A stretch of 64,000 nt of DNA, from contig CAIYUN010000038.1 in NCBI GenBank assembly GCA_903929355.1, positions 1 through 64,000 of the forward strand. The letters are read 5' to 3'. The stretch comes from an uncultured Opitutaceae bacterium (GTDB taxonomy: Bacteria; Verrucomicrobiota; Verrucomicrobiia; Opitutales; Opitutaceae). This document shows positions 44,812 to 53,777 of this stretch, in pieces. The notes below the pieces were generated by a model that was not told the DNA's origin, made no database searches, and saw nothing but the letters and a program-made list of their open reading frames with translations. How positions within the stretch are numbered: position 1 is the first letter of the stretch; each line of letters starts with the position of its first letter. A program made the position numbers and the translations under genes.

Positions 44812-44874
44812 TTCATGCACGGATTTGCCGTGGCAGGAGGCACCCCAAACAGCCGCAAGGTTAGAGCGGTGATT

Positions 44875-44894
44875 TACTCCTCTCTACTCCTCTC
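44875..44894. repeat. Candidate integrase arm sites, right
   Basis: TACTCCTCTC is repeated in tandem. Together with the left pair (35017-35038) it could make the arms needed for excision. Confidence 0.4.
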
Positions 44895-45018
44895 AACTAG
44901 GGTGTTGTTAAGTGCCGTTTTATTCCATTTTCCTAAAACATTTATCTTGCTGTTTACAGAGGCTATTCTACCTCTGTAGCCATGATCTCCACCGTCAATT
45001 CCGACGCTGGGGGACAGA

Positions 45019-45045
45019 CGGGTTCGAGTCCCGTCCATCCCGCCA
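45019..45045. repeat. attR: 27-bp copy of the tRNA-Asp 3' end
   Basis: Identical to 34970-34996. It is not part of a second tRNA, since the preceding sequence (gacgctgggggacaga) cannot form the rest of a cloverleaf. Confidence 0.9.
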
Positions 45046-45076
45046 CTTAACCCGCGAATACATCGCTGGTTAAGTT

Positions 45077-45142
45077 TTGGGTCTACACCAAAGTTTGGGG
45101 AGGGGCATGATTGGGTTGATGGTTGGGTCTACACCAAAGTTT
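45077..45142. repeat. 20-bp direct repeats just outside the island
   Basis: TTGGGTCTACACCAAAGTTT is at 45077-45096 and 45123-45142, 46 bp apart. They precede the beta-propeller gene by 80 bp and may be operators or recombination scars. Confidence 0.6.
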
Positions 45143-45222
45143 CCTTGAACTCAGGAGGGAACCCCGTCGTATTCCAGCACAGATCGGCGGCCAGCTCAAA
45201 AACCGACCCCACCCCATTATTT

Positions 45223-46809
45223 ATGAGCAAGATTTTGAAATGCCTGGGATTGCTCCTGGCCTCGCCCGTTCTTGGTTCCGGGTGGGCGCACGCGGAGGAG
45301 AATTGGCCGCAGGCGGCGGGGCCCCATGGCTCATGGATGACCGCCGGCGCCAACGTGCCGTTGCATTGGAGCGTCGCGAACAACCAAAACATCGTGTGGC
45401 ACACAACCTTGCCCGAGGAGGGGCAGAGCGGCATCGCCGTGTGGGGCAACCGCCTGTTCCTGACCACGATGAAGCCGCTGGCGGCCGATGCGGCCAAGAA
45501 GGTGGGGCATGAGGTGGTGGGATACTGCCTGGACAGCACCAACGGAAAGATCCTCTGGACCGTGGATTTGCCCGGCTCGGTGGACAGCAACTACGCCTAC
45601 GGTTTCAGCGACTCCACCACCCCCACCCCCATCACGGACGGGCAGCATGTCTGGTTCTACAATTCCAGCGGCTCCGTGGGCTGCTGGGATTTCAGCGGCA
45701 GGCCGGTCTGGCTGCGCGAGTGGCGGCCCACTGAGGGCCGGCCGTTCAACAAGCAGTTCGAGCCGATGCTGGTCGGCGACACCGTGGTGAACATGGAACC
45801 GCGCGACTTGAACGACCCCAAGCGCGAAGCAAAAGACCCTTGGAACTATTTGCGCGGCCTCGACAAGCTGACCGGGAAGACGCTCTGGATCGCGGACGAC
45901 GCGCTGACGCATTATAACACGCCAATGGCCGGCACGCTACCGGACGGCACCCCGGCGGTGCTGCAGGGCCGCGGGGCCTACCACGATGCCCCGGAAGCCC
46001 CCGCGGGCCTGAGCCTGACGAGCCTGGCCGACGGCCACGCCGGCCAGACCCTCTGGCGTTTCGAGGGCAAGGGCCGCGCCCTTTACACGATGCAATGGGA
46101 CCAGCAAAACGCCTACTGGCTGACCGAGGACGGCGGCGAACACCAGGTGCTCGACGCGCGGACCGGTAAGCTGCTGCGGACGCAGTCGCTGTCGGAAAAG
46201 GTGGATTGGCGGCGTTTCGACCCGGCCACGGGCGATTATATTTTGCAGGCCGAAGTGAATTTGAAGCAGTTGAACCCACCCCTCAACGTTTTCCCCGCCT
46301 GGTTCACCAACATCGTGGTGGAGGGCTGCCATTACTTTCTGTGCTTCACCGATGCCGCCAAGAAGGTCGGACCGCCGCACTGTGTGGGGCGCGTCAACAT
46401 TGCCACCGGCAAGGTCGAGTATCTGGAGCTCCCCGTCCAGGTGGTCAGCCATCCCGGGGCCGCCGACAGTTACGTCTGGGGGAAGTCCGAGCCGTCCTCG
46501 ACCGTGGATTCACGGGGGGTGGACGTGGCGGGGGACACCCGTTCCAAACGCGACGGCTGGTACTGGATCATGCTGCCGCATCCCACGGCGGTGGAGGGCA
46601 GGATTTTCTTCACCACGATGCCGGGCCTCACCTACGTCATTGACGGCCGGGCCAAGGTGCTCGACCGCCATGCGCTCCTGGCGGTGAACGACCTCGGCCC
46701 CGCCGGCCAGACGTGGAGTCTCAACTCCATCAGCTACGCCAACGGCCGGTTATACCACCGCAGCATGAAAGAGGTCGTCTGCATCGGGACGCCCTCCTTC
46801 GGCCAATAG
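45223..46809 (+). CDS. Secreted PQQ-like beta-propeller protein
   Basis: The 528-residue protein has a signal peptide (to about 24) and a beta-propeller of PQQ/YVTN type: blades with GxVxALDxxTG-like repeats, for example YCLDSTNGKILWTVDLPG, RGLDKLTGKTLWIADDAL, LDARTGKLLRTQSL and VNIATGKVEYLELP. Such proteins act as periplasmic scaffolds or alcohol dehydrogenase-like enzymes; the catalytic PQQ residues are not clear. It stands alone, with a repeat pair upstream. ATG at 45223 gives the best signal peptide. Confidence 0.75.
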   Translation: MSKILKCLGLLLASPVLGSGWAHAEENWPQAAGPHGSWMTAGANVPLHWSVANNQNIVWHTTLPEEGQSGIAVWGNRLFLTTMKPLAADAAKKVGHEVVGYCLDSTNGKILWTVDLPGSVDSNYAYGFSDSTTPTPITDGQHVWFYNSSGSVGCWDFSGRPVWLREWRPTEGRPFNKQFEPMLVGDTVVNMEPRDLNDPKREAKDPWNYLRGLDKLTGKTLWIADDALTHYNTPMAGTLPDGTPAVLQGRGAYHDAPEAPAGLSLTSLADGHAGQTLWRFEGKGRALYTMQWDQQNAYWLTEDGGEHQVLDARTGKLLRTQSLSEKVDWRRFDPATGDYILQAEVNLKQLNPPLNVFPAWFTNIVVEGCHYFLCFTDAAKKVGPPHCVGRVNIATGKVEYLELPVQVVSHPGAADSYVWGKSEPSSTVDSRGVDVAGDTRSKRDGWYWIMLPHPTAVEGRIFFTTMPGLTYVIDGRAKVLDRHALLAVNDLGPAGQTWSLNSISYANGRLYHRSMKEVVCIGTPSFGQ

Positions 46810-46849
46810 CTTCGGAGGGCCGGGCGGGGACGCTGCCGCCCGGAAGGGC

Positions 46850-47635
46850 TCAAGAGCCGCCGGCACCGCTGCCGCCCCGGGAGCTGCCCCGACCGCCGGG
46901 AGTGCCGGCGGTCGTCTCGTCGGCGGGATCCTCGGTCGTGGGGCGGGCGGAGCTGGTGGCGGTCTCCAGCGTGCTGAAAATCTGGATGGCCGGCAGTGTC
47001 CCGGGGTTCTGCTTGATCGCCTTGCCGTTCACCACGACCATGTAGAGCGTGGTCTTGGTCTGCAGGTTGAGCCCAAACACGTTGCTGGCGACCTCGGTCT
47101 GGGTGTCCGCCTTGGGCACGAACACATGGAGCTCGCAACGGTTGGTGTCGGCCGGCTTGGACATGACCTTGAACTCGCCGGGATTCAGGGCCAGCTTTTG
47201 CGTGTTGAACTCTAGGGCCAGCGGGACCCCCGCCGCGTTGACCAAGCGCACCTGGCCCATCCCAAAGGAGGCATTGGTGTCGGGGATGCCCTGCCCCGCG
47301 ATCTCTGCCGCCGGGATCAAGAGGGCGAGATAATTCCCGGAGACGGCGGGGAAGGAGACCGCGCCGGCGTGCACATAGGGGATTTTGGGGTCCCGTTGGG
47401 GATTGCGCTTAAACAGCTCCATCGCGGGGACCCCGGTGTAACTGTAGCTGGTGTTGGGCAGCTGGTTGGCCACCGCCTTGATGGGCTTGTAGGCCCCACC
47501 CGTGAGGTAAAAAAGTCCGTCAATGCTGCCACCCAAGGCCAGCACGCGGAAGGTGACGGTGATGTTCGCGGACGCACCCAGGAGACCGGGGGTGAGGAGG
47601 ACGGCGGCCAGGAGCAGAGTGAGGATTTTTTTCAT
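46850..47635 (-). CDS. Secreted protein of unknown function, in the Verru_Chthon cluster
   Basis: The 261-residue product has a signal peptide (MKKILTLLLAAVLLTPGLLGAS). The mature part is beta-rich, with SYTGVPAMELFKRNPQ, GNYLALLIPAAEIAG and a C-terminal Ser/Gly-rich low-complexity tail (GGRGSSRGGSGAGG). It begins 13 bp after the stop of the large prepilin-like gene. An ATG at 47659 is in frame but overlaps that gene. It may be an accessory of the cassette; no family is recognised. Confidence 0.6.
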   Translation of the reverse strand: MKKILTLLLAAVLLTPGLLGASANITVTFRVLALGGSIDGLFYLTGGAYKPIKAVANQLPNTSYSYTGVPAMELFKRNPQRDPKIPYVHAGAVSFPAVSGNYLALLIPAAEIAGQGIPDTNASFGMGQVRLVNAAGVPLALEFNTQKLALNPGEFKVMSKPADTNRCELHVFVPKADTQTEVASNVFGLNLQTKTTLYMVVVNGKAIKQNPGTLPAIQIFSTLETATSSARPTTEDPADETTAGTPGGRGSSRGGSGAGGS

Positions 47636-47648
47636 GGGGCGAGGTTGG

Positions 47649-50600
47649 TCAGATGTCATTGGAGGTCAGCCAGCGGAAAGAGACCACCCGAAACTTGCGG
47701 CCAAAGCTTTTGTTGGCGGCCGTGAAGGTGGAGTCATTGGGGGACAGGGTTGGCGCATTGGTGGGATCGGAATAATCGGGCATCCGCTGCACCACGGCCT
47801 CACACCAGGCGCGGGCCTGGATCGAGGCGGGGGCCGGCCCCTGCGTCGTGCTGGTGGCATTGGCGTCGAACGGATCCACCACCTCACCATAGGCCCGGAC
47901 CAAAAAGGTGTCGGAACGGGCGGCGATGACGGGGCCGAGCGCCTGCAGCACATCGGCCTGGGTCAGCCAGCCGGGGATGCCCTCTGAACGGTTGGCCGAT
48001 TCCTTGGTGATGTCAAAGTCGGGATAGATGGTCGCGTCGTTGGGACTGAATTTCACCAGCTCGGGGGTGTTGGTCAGGGTGGCAGAGGTATTCGCGACCG
48101 TGTTGAGGGCGCTCTGCAGGAGCCCCACGCTGCTGGCGGGGTCGGTGACCGCGCCAAGCTTGCGGTTGACAAACTGCGCCAGGGACAGGAACGGCCCGCG
48201 GGAGCGGATTTCCTGCACAATGCGGACCGCGAGGGCGTCGATCTGCGGGTCGGTCAGCTTGCGAAACCCGGCGAAGGACGGCGATTCGATCCCGGTGCCG
48301 GTGGCGGCAAAAACCGAGCTGGACAGCAGCGCGCTGCTGAAGCTGGCGTTGCCGGAAAACGAAGGCGGGGGCAGGGAACGGGGGAAAGGGGTCTCGCCGT
48401 TCGGGGCGGCGGTGGTCGTGCTCACGGCATTGTTCAGGCCGATGGCCCGCAGGGATGACAGCACCGCCCGCCAGGCCTCGACCGACGTGGAGTTGATGTT
48501 GAAAGCACCGTTGACGAGGAGGAAGCGCGCAGCCGCATAGGGGGTGGGCAGATTCTTCGTGGCATTGCCCGGATCGGTCGGTTCCGGCACGGTGGTGGGC
48601 TTGGTCCCCGCCAGACTGATGCCGAGCTGCGCGACGGAGGGGGTGAAACCGGCGGCAAAGTTCAGACGATTGTTGGCCGGCAGGCCTGCCGTGGCCCCGG
48701 TCTGCCGCAAGGTGGAGAAGAAATAGCGGTCCCACAGCGCCGCGTTCAAGAGGTAGCTGATGTCATAGACGCCGGTCCCGGCGGGCAGCGCGGCGTTGGG
48801 CAAGTTGCCGGTCATCGGGCGGGGGTCGGATTTCACTGTGATGCTTTTCCGCAGGCTGGTGGTGCGGGCCACATAGGGCGAGAACCAGGAGTTGCCCACG
48901 GCGTTGCCCGGCTGGTAGCCGACCGAGGCGAACAGGTCGTCGGCCGTGGCATCCGCATGCTGAAACTGGCCGAGGGAATACAGGGGCATCTCCGAGGTGC
49001 CGGGCGTCCGGGCCGGGCTGTTGAACAGGATGACATTTTTCACCGGATTGGCCCCGCTGTTCATCGTGCCGCCGGTGCTGTGGCCCCAGTACGACAGGGT
49101 GGTGAGGTCGGTGAATTGCTCGCTGGTGGCGGTGACCGGCGGCGTGCTGCTGTCCGGCCCAATGACCTGATCGAACATGCTCTCATACGGTGGCACCGTG
49201 GGGAAGCCGTTCGTGTTGGTGTAAATGACCGGCGTGCTGCCATCCTGGTTGAACTGAAAGGTGCCCGGCCGCATGAGGGGCACCCCGAGCGGCGCGGTGG
49301 GCGTCAGCGCCAGGTTGCTGGCGCGAAGGTTGTAGTCGGCAAAACTGCGGTAACTGACCCGGTTGCTGAGATTGTCGGTGTTGAAAAAGGACAGTTCCAG
49401 CGGGGTCGGACCATTCGCCCGATGATGGGTGAGCCAAACCGTTTCCGGCGACGCGAGGATGAAATAGAACTCAGTCACCCGCATCGGCCAGATGGTCGCC
49501 CGGTTCCGGCGGTAGCCATCGTTCGGCACCGCCTCCACCAGCGGGCTGCCGGTGGGAAACGAGGCGCCACCATTGGTCTCCGCGACCGTGCCGACTGTCG
49601 TAGGCAGGTTGCTGGTGCCCCGGGGATAGCCGGTCAGATCCATGTTCAGCACCGATTTAATCACGTTTTGTCCGGGGGCGCTGCCGCCTTGCCGCATTTC
49701 CAAGGTGCACGCGGGAGCCGGATACACCACCATCAGCATGGCCAGGTTGTCAGGATAGACCGGGGCCGTGCCCGCCACCCCTCCGGCCACCGCCTGCACA
49801 TTGGGCTGCGAGGTGTCGCGCAGGAAATAGGCCGGGTTGAAGACCGGGTCGAGGTTGAGGATCCGGGCCGGCACAGTGTTGCCGGGCGTGTCCGGTCCCG
49901 AGACAATCGCGGCACAAAGGTCCGGAGTTATGGCGTTGGCGCTGAACCCACCCTGGGGATAAGCATCGTTGGCAATCGGCGCCGGGTTCGGGGCGGGGCC
50001 GTCCACGGCCTTGTAGGCGAGCGAGAAGATCTTGACCTCGCCGGGCTGAAACGTGGTGGCGGGTGATTGGCTGATGCGGAAGGCCACCGAGCCCAACAAG
50101 CTGGGGTCGGTGTCGAAGCCGAAGGCGGCGTTGTTTTTCAAGATGGGAAAGTAGCCGTTGAGATGATGTTTCGAATCCAACGTCCCATAATGGGCCAGCG
50201 TGGTGCCGTCGCTGAGGACCGGCTTGTTGCGCAGCCCGGGATACATATCCATGTCAAACGGACTGTCGAAATGTCCGTTGGGATAGGCTCCGGAGGCCAC
50301 CTCGGTGTCCTGATGGATCCCCGGGCCAACCACCTTGGCAAGCCCGTTGCCCCAGCGAATGTTGACGGCGATGCCCCAGTCGAAGGAAGTGCGGCTGCCG
50401 GCGGTGGGGCCGGAAATGCCCGCAGAGTCGGGCGCGCTGGTGTTGATCACATACTGCAGGTCCAGCCCGGCGGTGGGAACCGAGATGGGAAAGTTGTAGG
50501 GATTGGCGAGCACAAACACCGGGGCACAGGAAACGTAAAACGGATAAGGAGGGGTGCCCTGGCTCGCCCCGGCCGCCATGAACAGGCCGAACCGCAGGCG

Positions 50601-52124
50601 CGTTTGCACGACGACGGGGGCGATCGGCTGCTGCGGGTTGCCCGCTGCATCGATGGGACCACGCATGAGCACGGCCCCGGCATTGGCCTGCACCGTTCCG
50701 TTCAGCGTGACCGTTCCGCTGGTGGTGGCGGTGAGCGCGGAAAGATCGTGAAAGGATTTGAGCGTGTCCCACTTCGGCCCCTTGGCCGGGCTGACCGCCG
50801 GCCCGCCGGGCTCCGTCGTCGTCACGGAACCCGCGGCCAAAGTCCCCGTGCCGTCGGGCAGGATGAGCTTGCCCTTCAACCCGGTGGTCGCGGTCACCGT
50901 GGAATACAGCGGGTTGGCGGTCGTCAGGGTGGCCTGGTCGAAGGCGGCGGTCAGGTCATAACGCAGCCCACCCCGCATCGAGTCCGCCAGCACGCCATAG
51001 GAATAGGTGGTGAAGTCGTGGAAATGGCCCTGCCAGATGGTCTGGCTGGCGGTGGTGCTGACGCTCAGAGTGCTGTCAGCAAAGCGGGCCTGGGACGGGG
51101 CCAGGGTGTTCGACGCGCTGAGCGTGTTGATCGGATAACCGGCGAAGCCCTGCATCCGCTCCATCCCGTTGCGTTGGGCGGCGAGGAACCGCTGCCGCGT
51201 CTGCGGGATCACGGCCGTCGCGAGCGTGCTCGAGGTGCTGTTGGTGTCGCGCAAATTGTATTTGGCCTTCACGCCCTCATCCAACACCACATAGGCGAGG
51301 CGGCCGATCCGGTAGCTGCTGCTGCCGCCGAGGCCGGGCACCTGGGCGCCCGCCGCCGTGATATCCACCAAGGGGGCCACCACATAACGCGCCACGGCCT
51401 GCGTCGTGACGCTGACTCCGGAGAGGGTGGTCGAGATCGCGGTGGTGCCGGCCGAGTTGGGCCCGACCATGAGCATGGCCGGTTTGGCCCCGCCGGATGA
51501 GTTGATCGTCAGATTCGAGGTGAGCGCCGACACGGTCGCCGACAGGCCGGTCACCGCCTGGTTGGGTTGGAACACCGGTTTGCCCGCGGCCGGGATGACC
51601 TGACCACCGGTGCCGAGGGTGTAGGCGGTGGCCTCGTTGCCACTCACGAGCCAGTTCAAGAGGACGGGCGAGGGCGTGGAGGTGTAGGCCTGGGCGCCGA
51701 TGGTGGTGGTGGTGCCCCAGCCAAACACGCCGGTCCACTGGCGCGTGCCCCCGCTGGTATTGGGGGCGACCAGCCCGATGGCCGGCCCGGGGGTGGTGAA
51801 GCCGGTGGGGACGGCGGTGGTGGGGTCGCCGTCGTTGCTGCGGCCGAGATCCGCCGGGGCGGTCACCCGCTGGTCGGGACCGGCAAACTTTTCCAACTGG
51901 CCGATGGCCAGATTCAGCGCGACGAGCGCGTTCTGCCGGGCCGAGGCGTCCTTCAGGGTGTTGGCGGACATCTGGGTGCTGACCCGGGTGAGCATCGTCA
52001 TCGCCAGCAACAGCAGAACCAAAAAGGACAGCAGCGCGATGGTGATGAGAATCGCGAATCCGCGCCGGGGGACGGGACGGCGCAGACGGGCGGCAGGGGG
52101 AAGGGAGGAGCGGGAAGTTTTCAT
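47649..52124 (-). CDS. Verru_Chthon cassette protein A
   Basis: A 1491-residue protein with an N-terminal prepilin-like segment (RRGFAILITIALLSFLVLLLLAMTML, about residues 20-45). The rest is a long beta-rich, Ser/Thr/Pro-rich extracellular region with many short repeats. This matches the family known only from Verrucomicrobiota (Verru_Chthon cassette A). It is thought to be exported by a type IV-pilin-like pathway; the function is not known. The neighbouring gene at 52251 is cassette protein C. Cassette B and D are not in this window. Confidence 0.8.
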   Translation of the reverse strand: MKTSRSSLPPAARLRRPVPRRGFAILITIALLSFLVLLLLAMTMLTRVSTQMSANTLKDASARQNALVALNLAIGQLEKFAGPDQRVTAPADLGRSNDGDPTTAVPTGFTTPGPAIGLVAPNTSGGTRQWTGVFGWGTTTTIGAQAYTSTPSPVLLNWLVSGNEATAYTLGTGGQVIPAAGKPVFQPNQAVTGLSATVSALTSNLTINSSGGAKPAMLMVGPNSAGTTAISTTLSGVSVTTQAVARYVVAPLVDITAAGAQVPGLGGSSSYRIGRLAYVVLDEGVKAKYNLRDTNSTSSTLATAVIPQTRQRFLAAQRNGMERMQGFAGYPINTLSASNTLAPSQARFADSTLSVSTTASQTIWQGHFHDFTTYSYGVLADSMRGGLRYDLTAAFDQATLTTANPLYSTVTATTGLKGKLILPDGTGTLAAGSVTTTEPGGPAVSPAKGPKWDTLKSFHDLSALTATTSGTVTLNGTVQANAGAVLMRGPIDAAGNPQQPIAPVVVQTRLRFGLFMAAGASQGTPPYPFYVSCAPVFVLANPYNFPISVPTAGLDLQYVINTSAPDSAGISGPTAGSRTSFDWGIAVNIRWGNGLAKVVGPGIHQDTEVASGAYPNGHFDSPFDMDMYPGLRNKPVLSDGTTLAHYGTLDSKHHLNGYFPILKNNAAFGFDTDPSLLGSVAFRISQSPATTFQPGEVKIFSLAYKAVDGPAPNPAPIANDAYPQGGFSANAITPDLCAAIVSGPDTPGNTVPARILNLDPVFNPAYFLRDTSQPNVQAVAGGVAGTAPVYPDNLAMLMVVYPAPACTLEMRQGGSAPGQNVIKSVLNMDLTGYPRGTSNLPTTVGTVAETNGGASFPTGSPLVEAVPNDGYRRNRATIWPMRVTEFYFILASPETVWLTHHRANGPTPLELSFFNTDNLSNRVSYRSFADYNLRASNLALTPTAPLGVPLMRPGTFQFNQDGSTPVIYTNTNGFPTVPPYESMFDQVIGPDSSTPPVTATSEQFTDLTTLSYWGHSTGGTMNSGANPVKNVILFNSPARTPGTSEMPLYSLGQFQHADATADDLFASVGYQPGNAVGNSWFSPYVARTTSLRKSITVKSDPRPMTGNLPNAALPAGTGVYDISYLLNAALWDRYFFSTLRQTGATAGLPANNRLNFAAGFTPSVAQLGISLAGTKPTTVPEPTDPGNATKNLPTPYAAARFLLVNGAFNINSTSVEAWRAVLSSLRAIGLNNAVSTTTAAPNGETPFPRSLPPPSFSGNASFSSALLSSSVFAATGTGIESPSFAGFRKLTDPQIDALAVRIVQEIRSRGPFLSLAQFVNRKLGAVTDPASSVGLLQSALNTVANTSATLTNTPELVKFSPNDATIYPDFDITKESANRSEGIPGWLTQADVLQALGPVIAARSDTFLVRAYGEVVDPFDANATSTTQGPAPASIQARAWCEAVVQRMPDYSDPTNAPTLSPNDSTFTAANKSFGRKFRVVSFRWLTSNDI

Positions 52125-52250
52125 CCCAAGTAACGGTGAGGAATCATCGGGGTCGACACGGCCGGCGGGTGCCGGCGGGAAATGAAGGCGAAGGTCATCG
52201 GGGTTGGGGTGGGAGGGAAACTCGGCCGATTCCGGCCGGGATGCAACGGC

Positions 52251-53600
52251 TCACATGGGCGCGGCGAGCAGCGCGACCCGCCGGGTGTAGATTTCCGAGT
52301 GGGCGGCGGCCGTCGTCCACCAATAGTCATTGGGCGTCACTCCGGCGGGCGGCTGCGCGAGGCCGCTTTCAATGGCATTGATCAGCTGCGCGCCCTGCTC
52401 GTCGAGAATGCGCAGGAAGATGTCGGCGAAGACCGGGGTGGCGGATTTGTCGGGCGCGCCGGTGCCGCCGGTGCTGCGGTAGCTGTAGCCCCAGGTCATG
52501 AGCCCTCCCGTGGTCCAACCCGAGCTGGCCGGCGGCTGGACGCCGGGGACAACGGTCCCGGTGGTGTCGTCGCGGCGGGTGAGGCCGTCCTCGGTGCTGA
52601 CCGCAAAGCCCAGGTTGGGGTTGCTGGTGGGATTATTGGACGCCGGGAACAGGAGCACGCTCATGGGATTACCGCTGCTGTCATAGGCCAGGCCCCAAAA
52701 ACGCACCCCAAAATCTATGACGTTGTTCCCCAGCAACTGCTGCAGATTGGGGCGGCGGATGTTGCCGGCGGCATCCGCCGCAGCCGGGCCATCGGCGGTC
52801 ACCGGGACGTTGTAGTTGGACGCGATGGCGGTGTGATTCGTGTTGGGACTGCTGGTGGTGAGGGTGTAAAAAAAATCGTAGCCGGACCCAAACGTGGACT
52901 GGTCCTGGGTGCTGCCGGTGTTGGTCGTGGCGTAAGGCCGGACCGCCGAACGGAACAGGTAGTAGTGGTAGGCGGTGCTGGTGGCCGTCAGTTTCACCCG
53001 CAGGATCTGATAGCCGACGGCGCGGGGCGCGGAGGCATTGGCCACATTGGTGTCATTGGCCCCGGGCAGGGTGGTGAACAGCCGCAGCCACACGCCCGCC
53101 TGGCCGAAGCGGTAGGTCGTCAGGTCCGGGGAGAAGGTCGGGCTCGCCGCCAGCGCCGCCGTGGCGGGCGCCGTGTAAGCCGGCAGAAAGAGGGAGGATC
53201 CGGAGGTGTTGGGCGTGGCGTTGCCCGGCTTGATGATGCCGTTGTTGGCGGCCGTCCACAGGGTCGCGTTGGGATTGCTGGCGCCGACACTGTTGCTCCC
53301 GACGCCGCCGGCGTCCCCGGCGCCCGTCTGGGTGTTCTGGATGGTGGCGGCCAGCCACACGCGACCGTCGCGCTTCATCATGGCTCCGCGCAAATCCGAT
53401 GTGACCAGGTCCATGATCAACGCGGCCTGGCTGTCGATCGCCAGCCGGCCGGTCTGCCGGGTCCAAAGATTGAGCACATTCGTGGTGAGACTCAGCATCA
53501 ACGCGACGAGCACGGTGGTGATGCTGATCGCCACCAGCAGCTCGACCAGGGTGAAGCCCGGGCGCGCCGGCACGGGACGGGGTGGACCGTGGGATTTCAT
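52251..53600 (-). CDS. Verru_Chthon cassette protein C
   Basis: The 449-residue protein starts with a type IV prepilin-like N-terminus: a short leader, then GFTLVELLVAISITTVLVALMLSL with the Glu at +5. A variable, beta-rich part follows. This is the pattern of Verru_Chthon cassette protein C. It lies upstream of protein A, separated by 126 bp with no gene, and both are transcribed leftwards. Confidence 0.85.
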   Translation of the reverse strand: MKSHGPPRPVPARPGFTLVELLVAISITTVLVALMLSLTTNVLNLWTRQTGRLAIDSQAALIMDLVTSDLRGAMMKRDGRVWLAATIQNTQTGAGDAGGVGSNSVGASNPNATLWTAANNGIIKPGNATPNTSGSSLFLPAYTAPATAALAASPTFSPDLTTYRFGQAGVWLRLFTTLPGANDTNVANASAPRAVGYQILRVKLTATSTAYHYYLFRSAVRPYATTNTGSTQDQSTFGSGYDFFYTLTTSSPNTNHTAIASNYNVPVTADGPAAADAAGNIRRPNLQQLLGNNVIDFGVRFWGLAYDSSGNPMSVLLFPASNNPTSNPNLGFAVSTEDGLTRRDDTTGTVVPGVQPPASSGWTTGGLMTWGYSYRSTGGTGAPDKSATPVFADIFLRILDEQGAQLINAIESGLAQPPAGVTPNDYWWTTAAAHSEIYTRRVALLAAPM

Positions 53601-53777
53601 CTAGGGTAGGTGATGGGGCCGCGGCGGCGCCGGAAGCAGAGTCGCAAGGACAAGCATCTGGAGATTGGGGTGGGGGTGGAACGGCTGCGGCATTGAAGAT
53701 GCAATGCATGGGCCATCATTTAAAAAACCTTCTGTCCGCCTTTTTGCAACCCTCGATCTCCCGCCCTCCCCACCCCC

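Larger units (their letters stand above)
34997..45045. mobile_element. Genomic island integrated at tRNA-Asp (~10 kb)
   Basis: The element is bounded by the tRNA 3' end on the left and its 27-bp copy at 45019-45045 on the right. The integrase is the first gene. Cargo: a DUF2946-like protein, a chimeric TonB/DJ-1/YHS protein, three small membrane proteins or fragments, a YHS/CusF-like lipoprotein, an outer-membrane barrel, a second hupE, and a Fic/AbiEi plus AbrB module. Base composition is lower at both ends and in 39900-40130. No transfer or replication genes are present, so it is an integrative element that cannot move itself, apart from excision. Confidence 0.88.
44750..45222. other. Right end of island and flank
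   Basis: This stretch holds the second iteron set (44775-44811), an AT-rich zone (44840-44990), arm-type sites (44875-44894), the att repeat (45019-45045) and two 20-bp direct repeats (45077-45142). No complete gene lies here. A decayed ATGCCGGCCATC start on the minus strand at about 44758 corresponds to the first codons of the Fic gene. Confidence 0.6.

Noticed and set aside
45000-45045. A second tRNA at the right end of the island
   Set aside because: Only the T-arm and acceptor 3' side are present; the sequence before cannot form the D-arm or anticodon arm. It is the att repeat.
48957-53609. Several long plus-strand frames antisense to the Verru_Chthon genes
   Set aside because: They are low-complexity Gly/Arg/His sequences, with no start context or family match.
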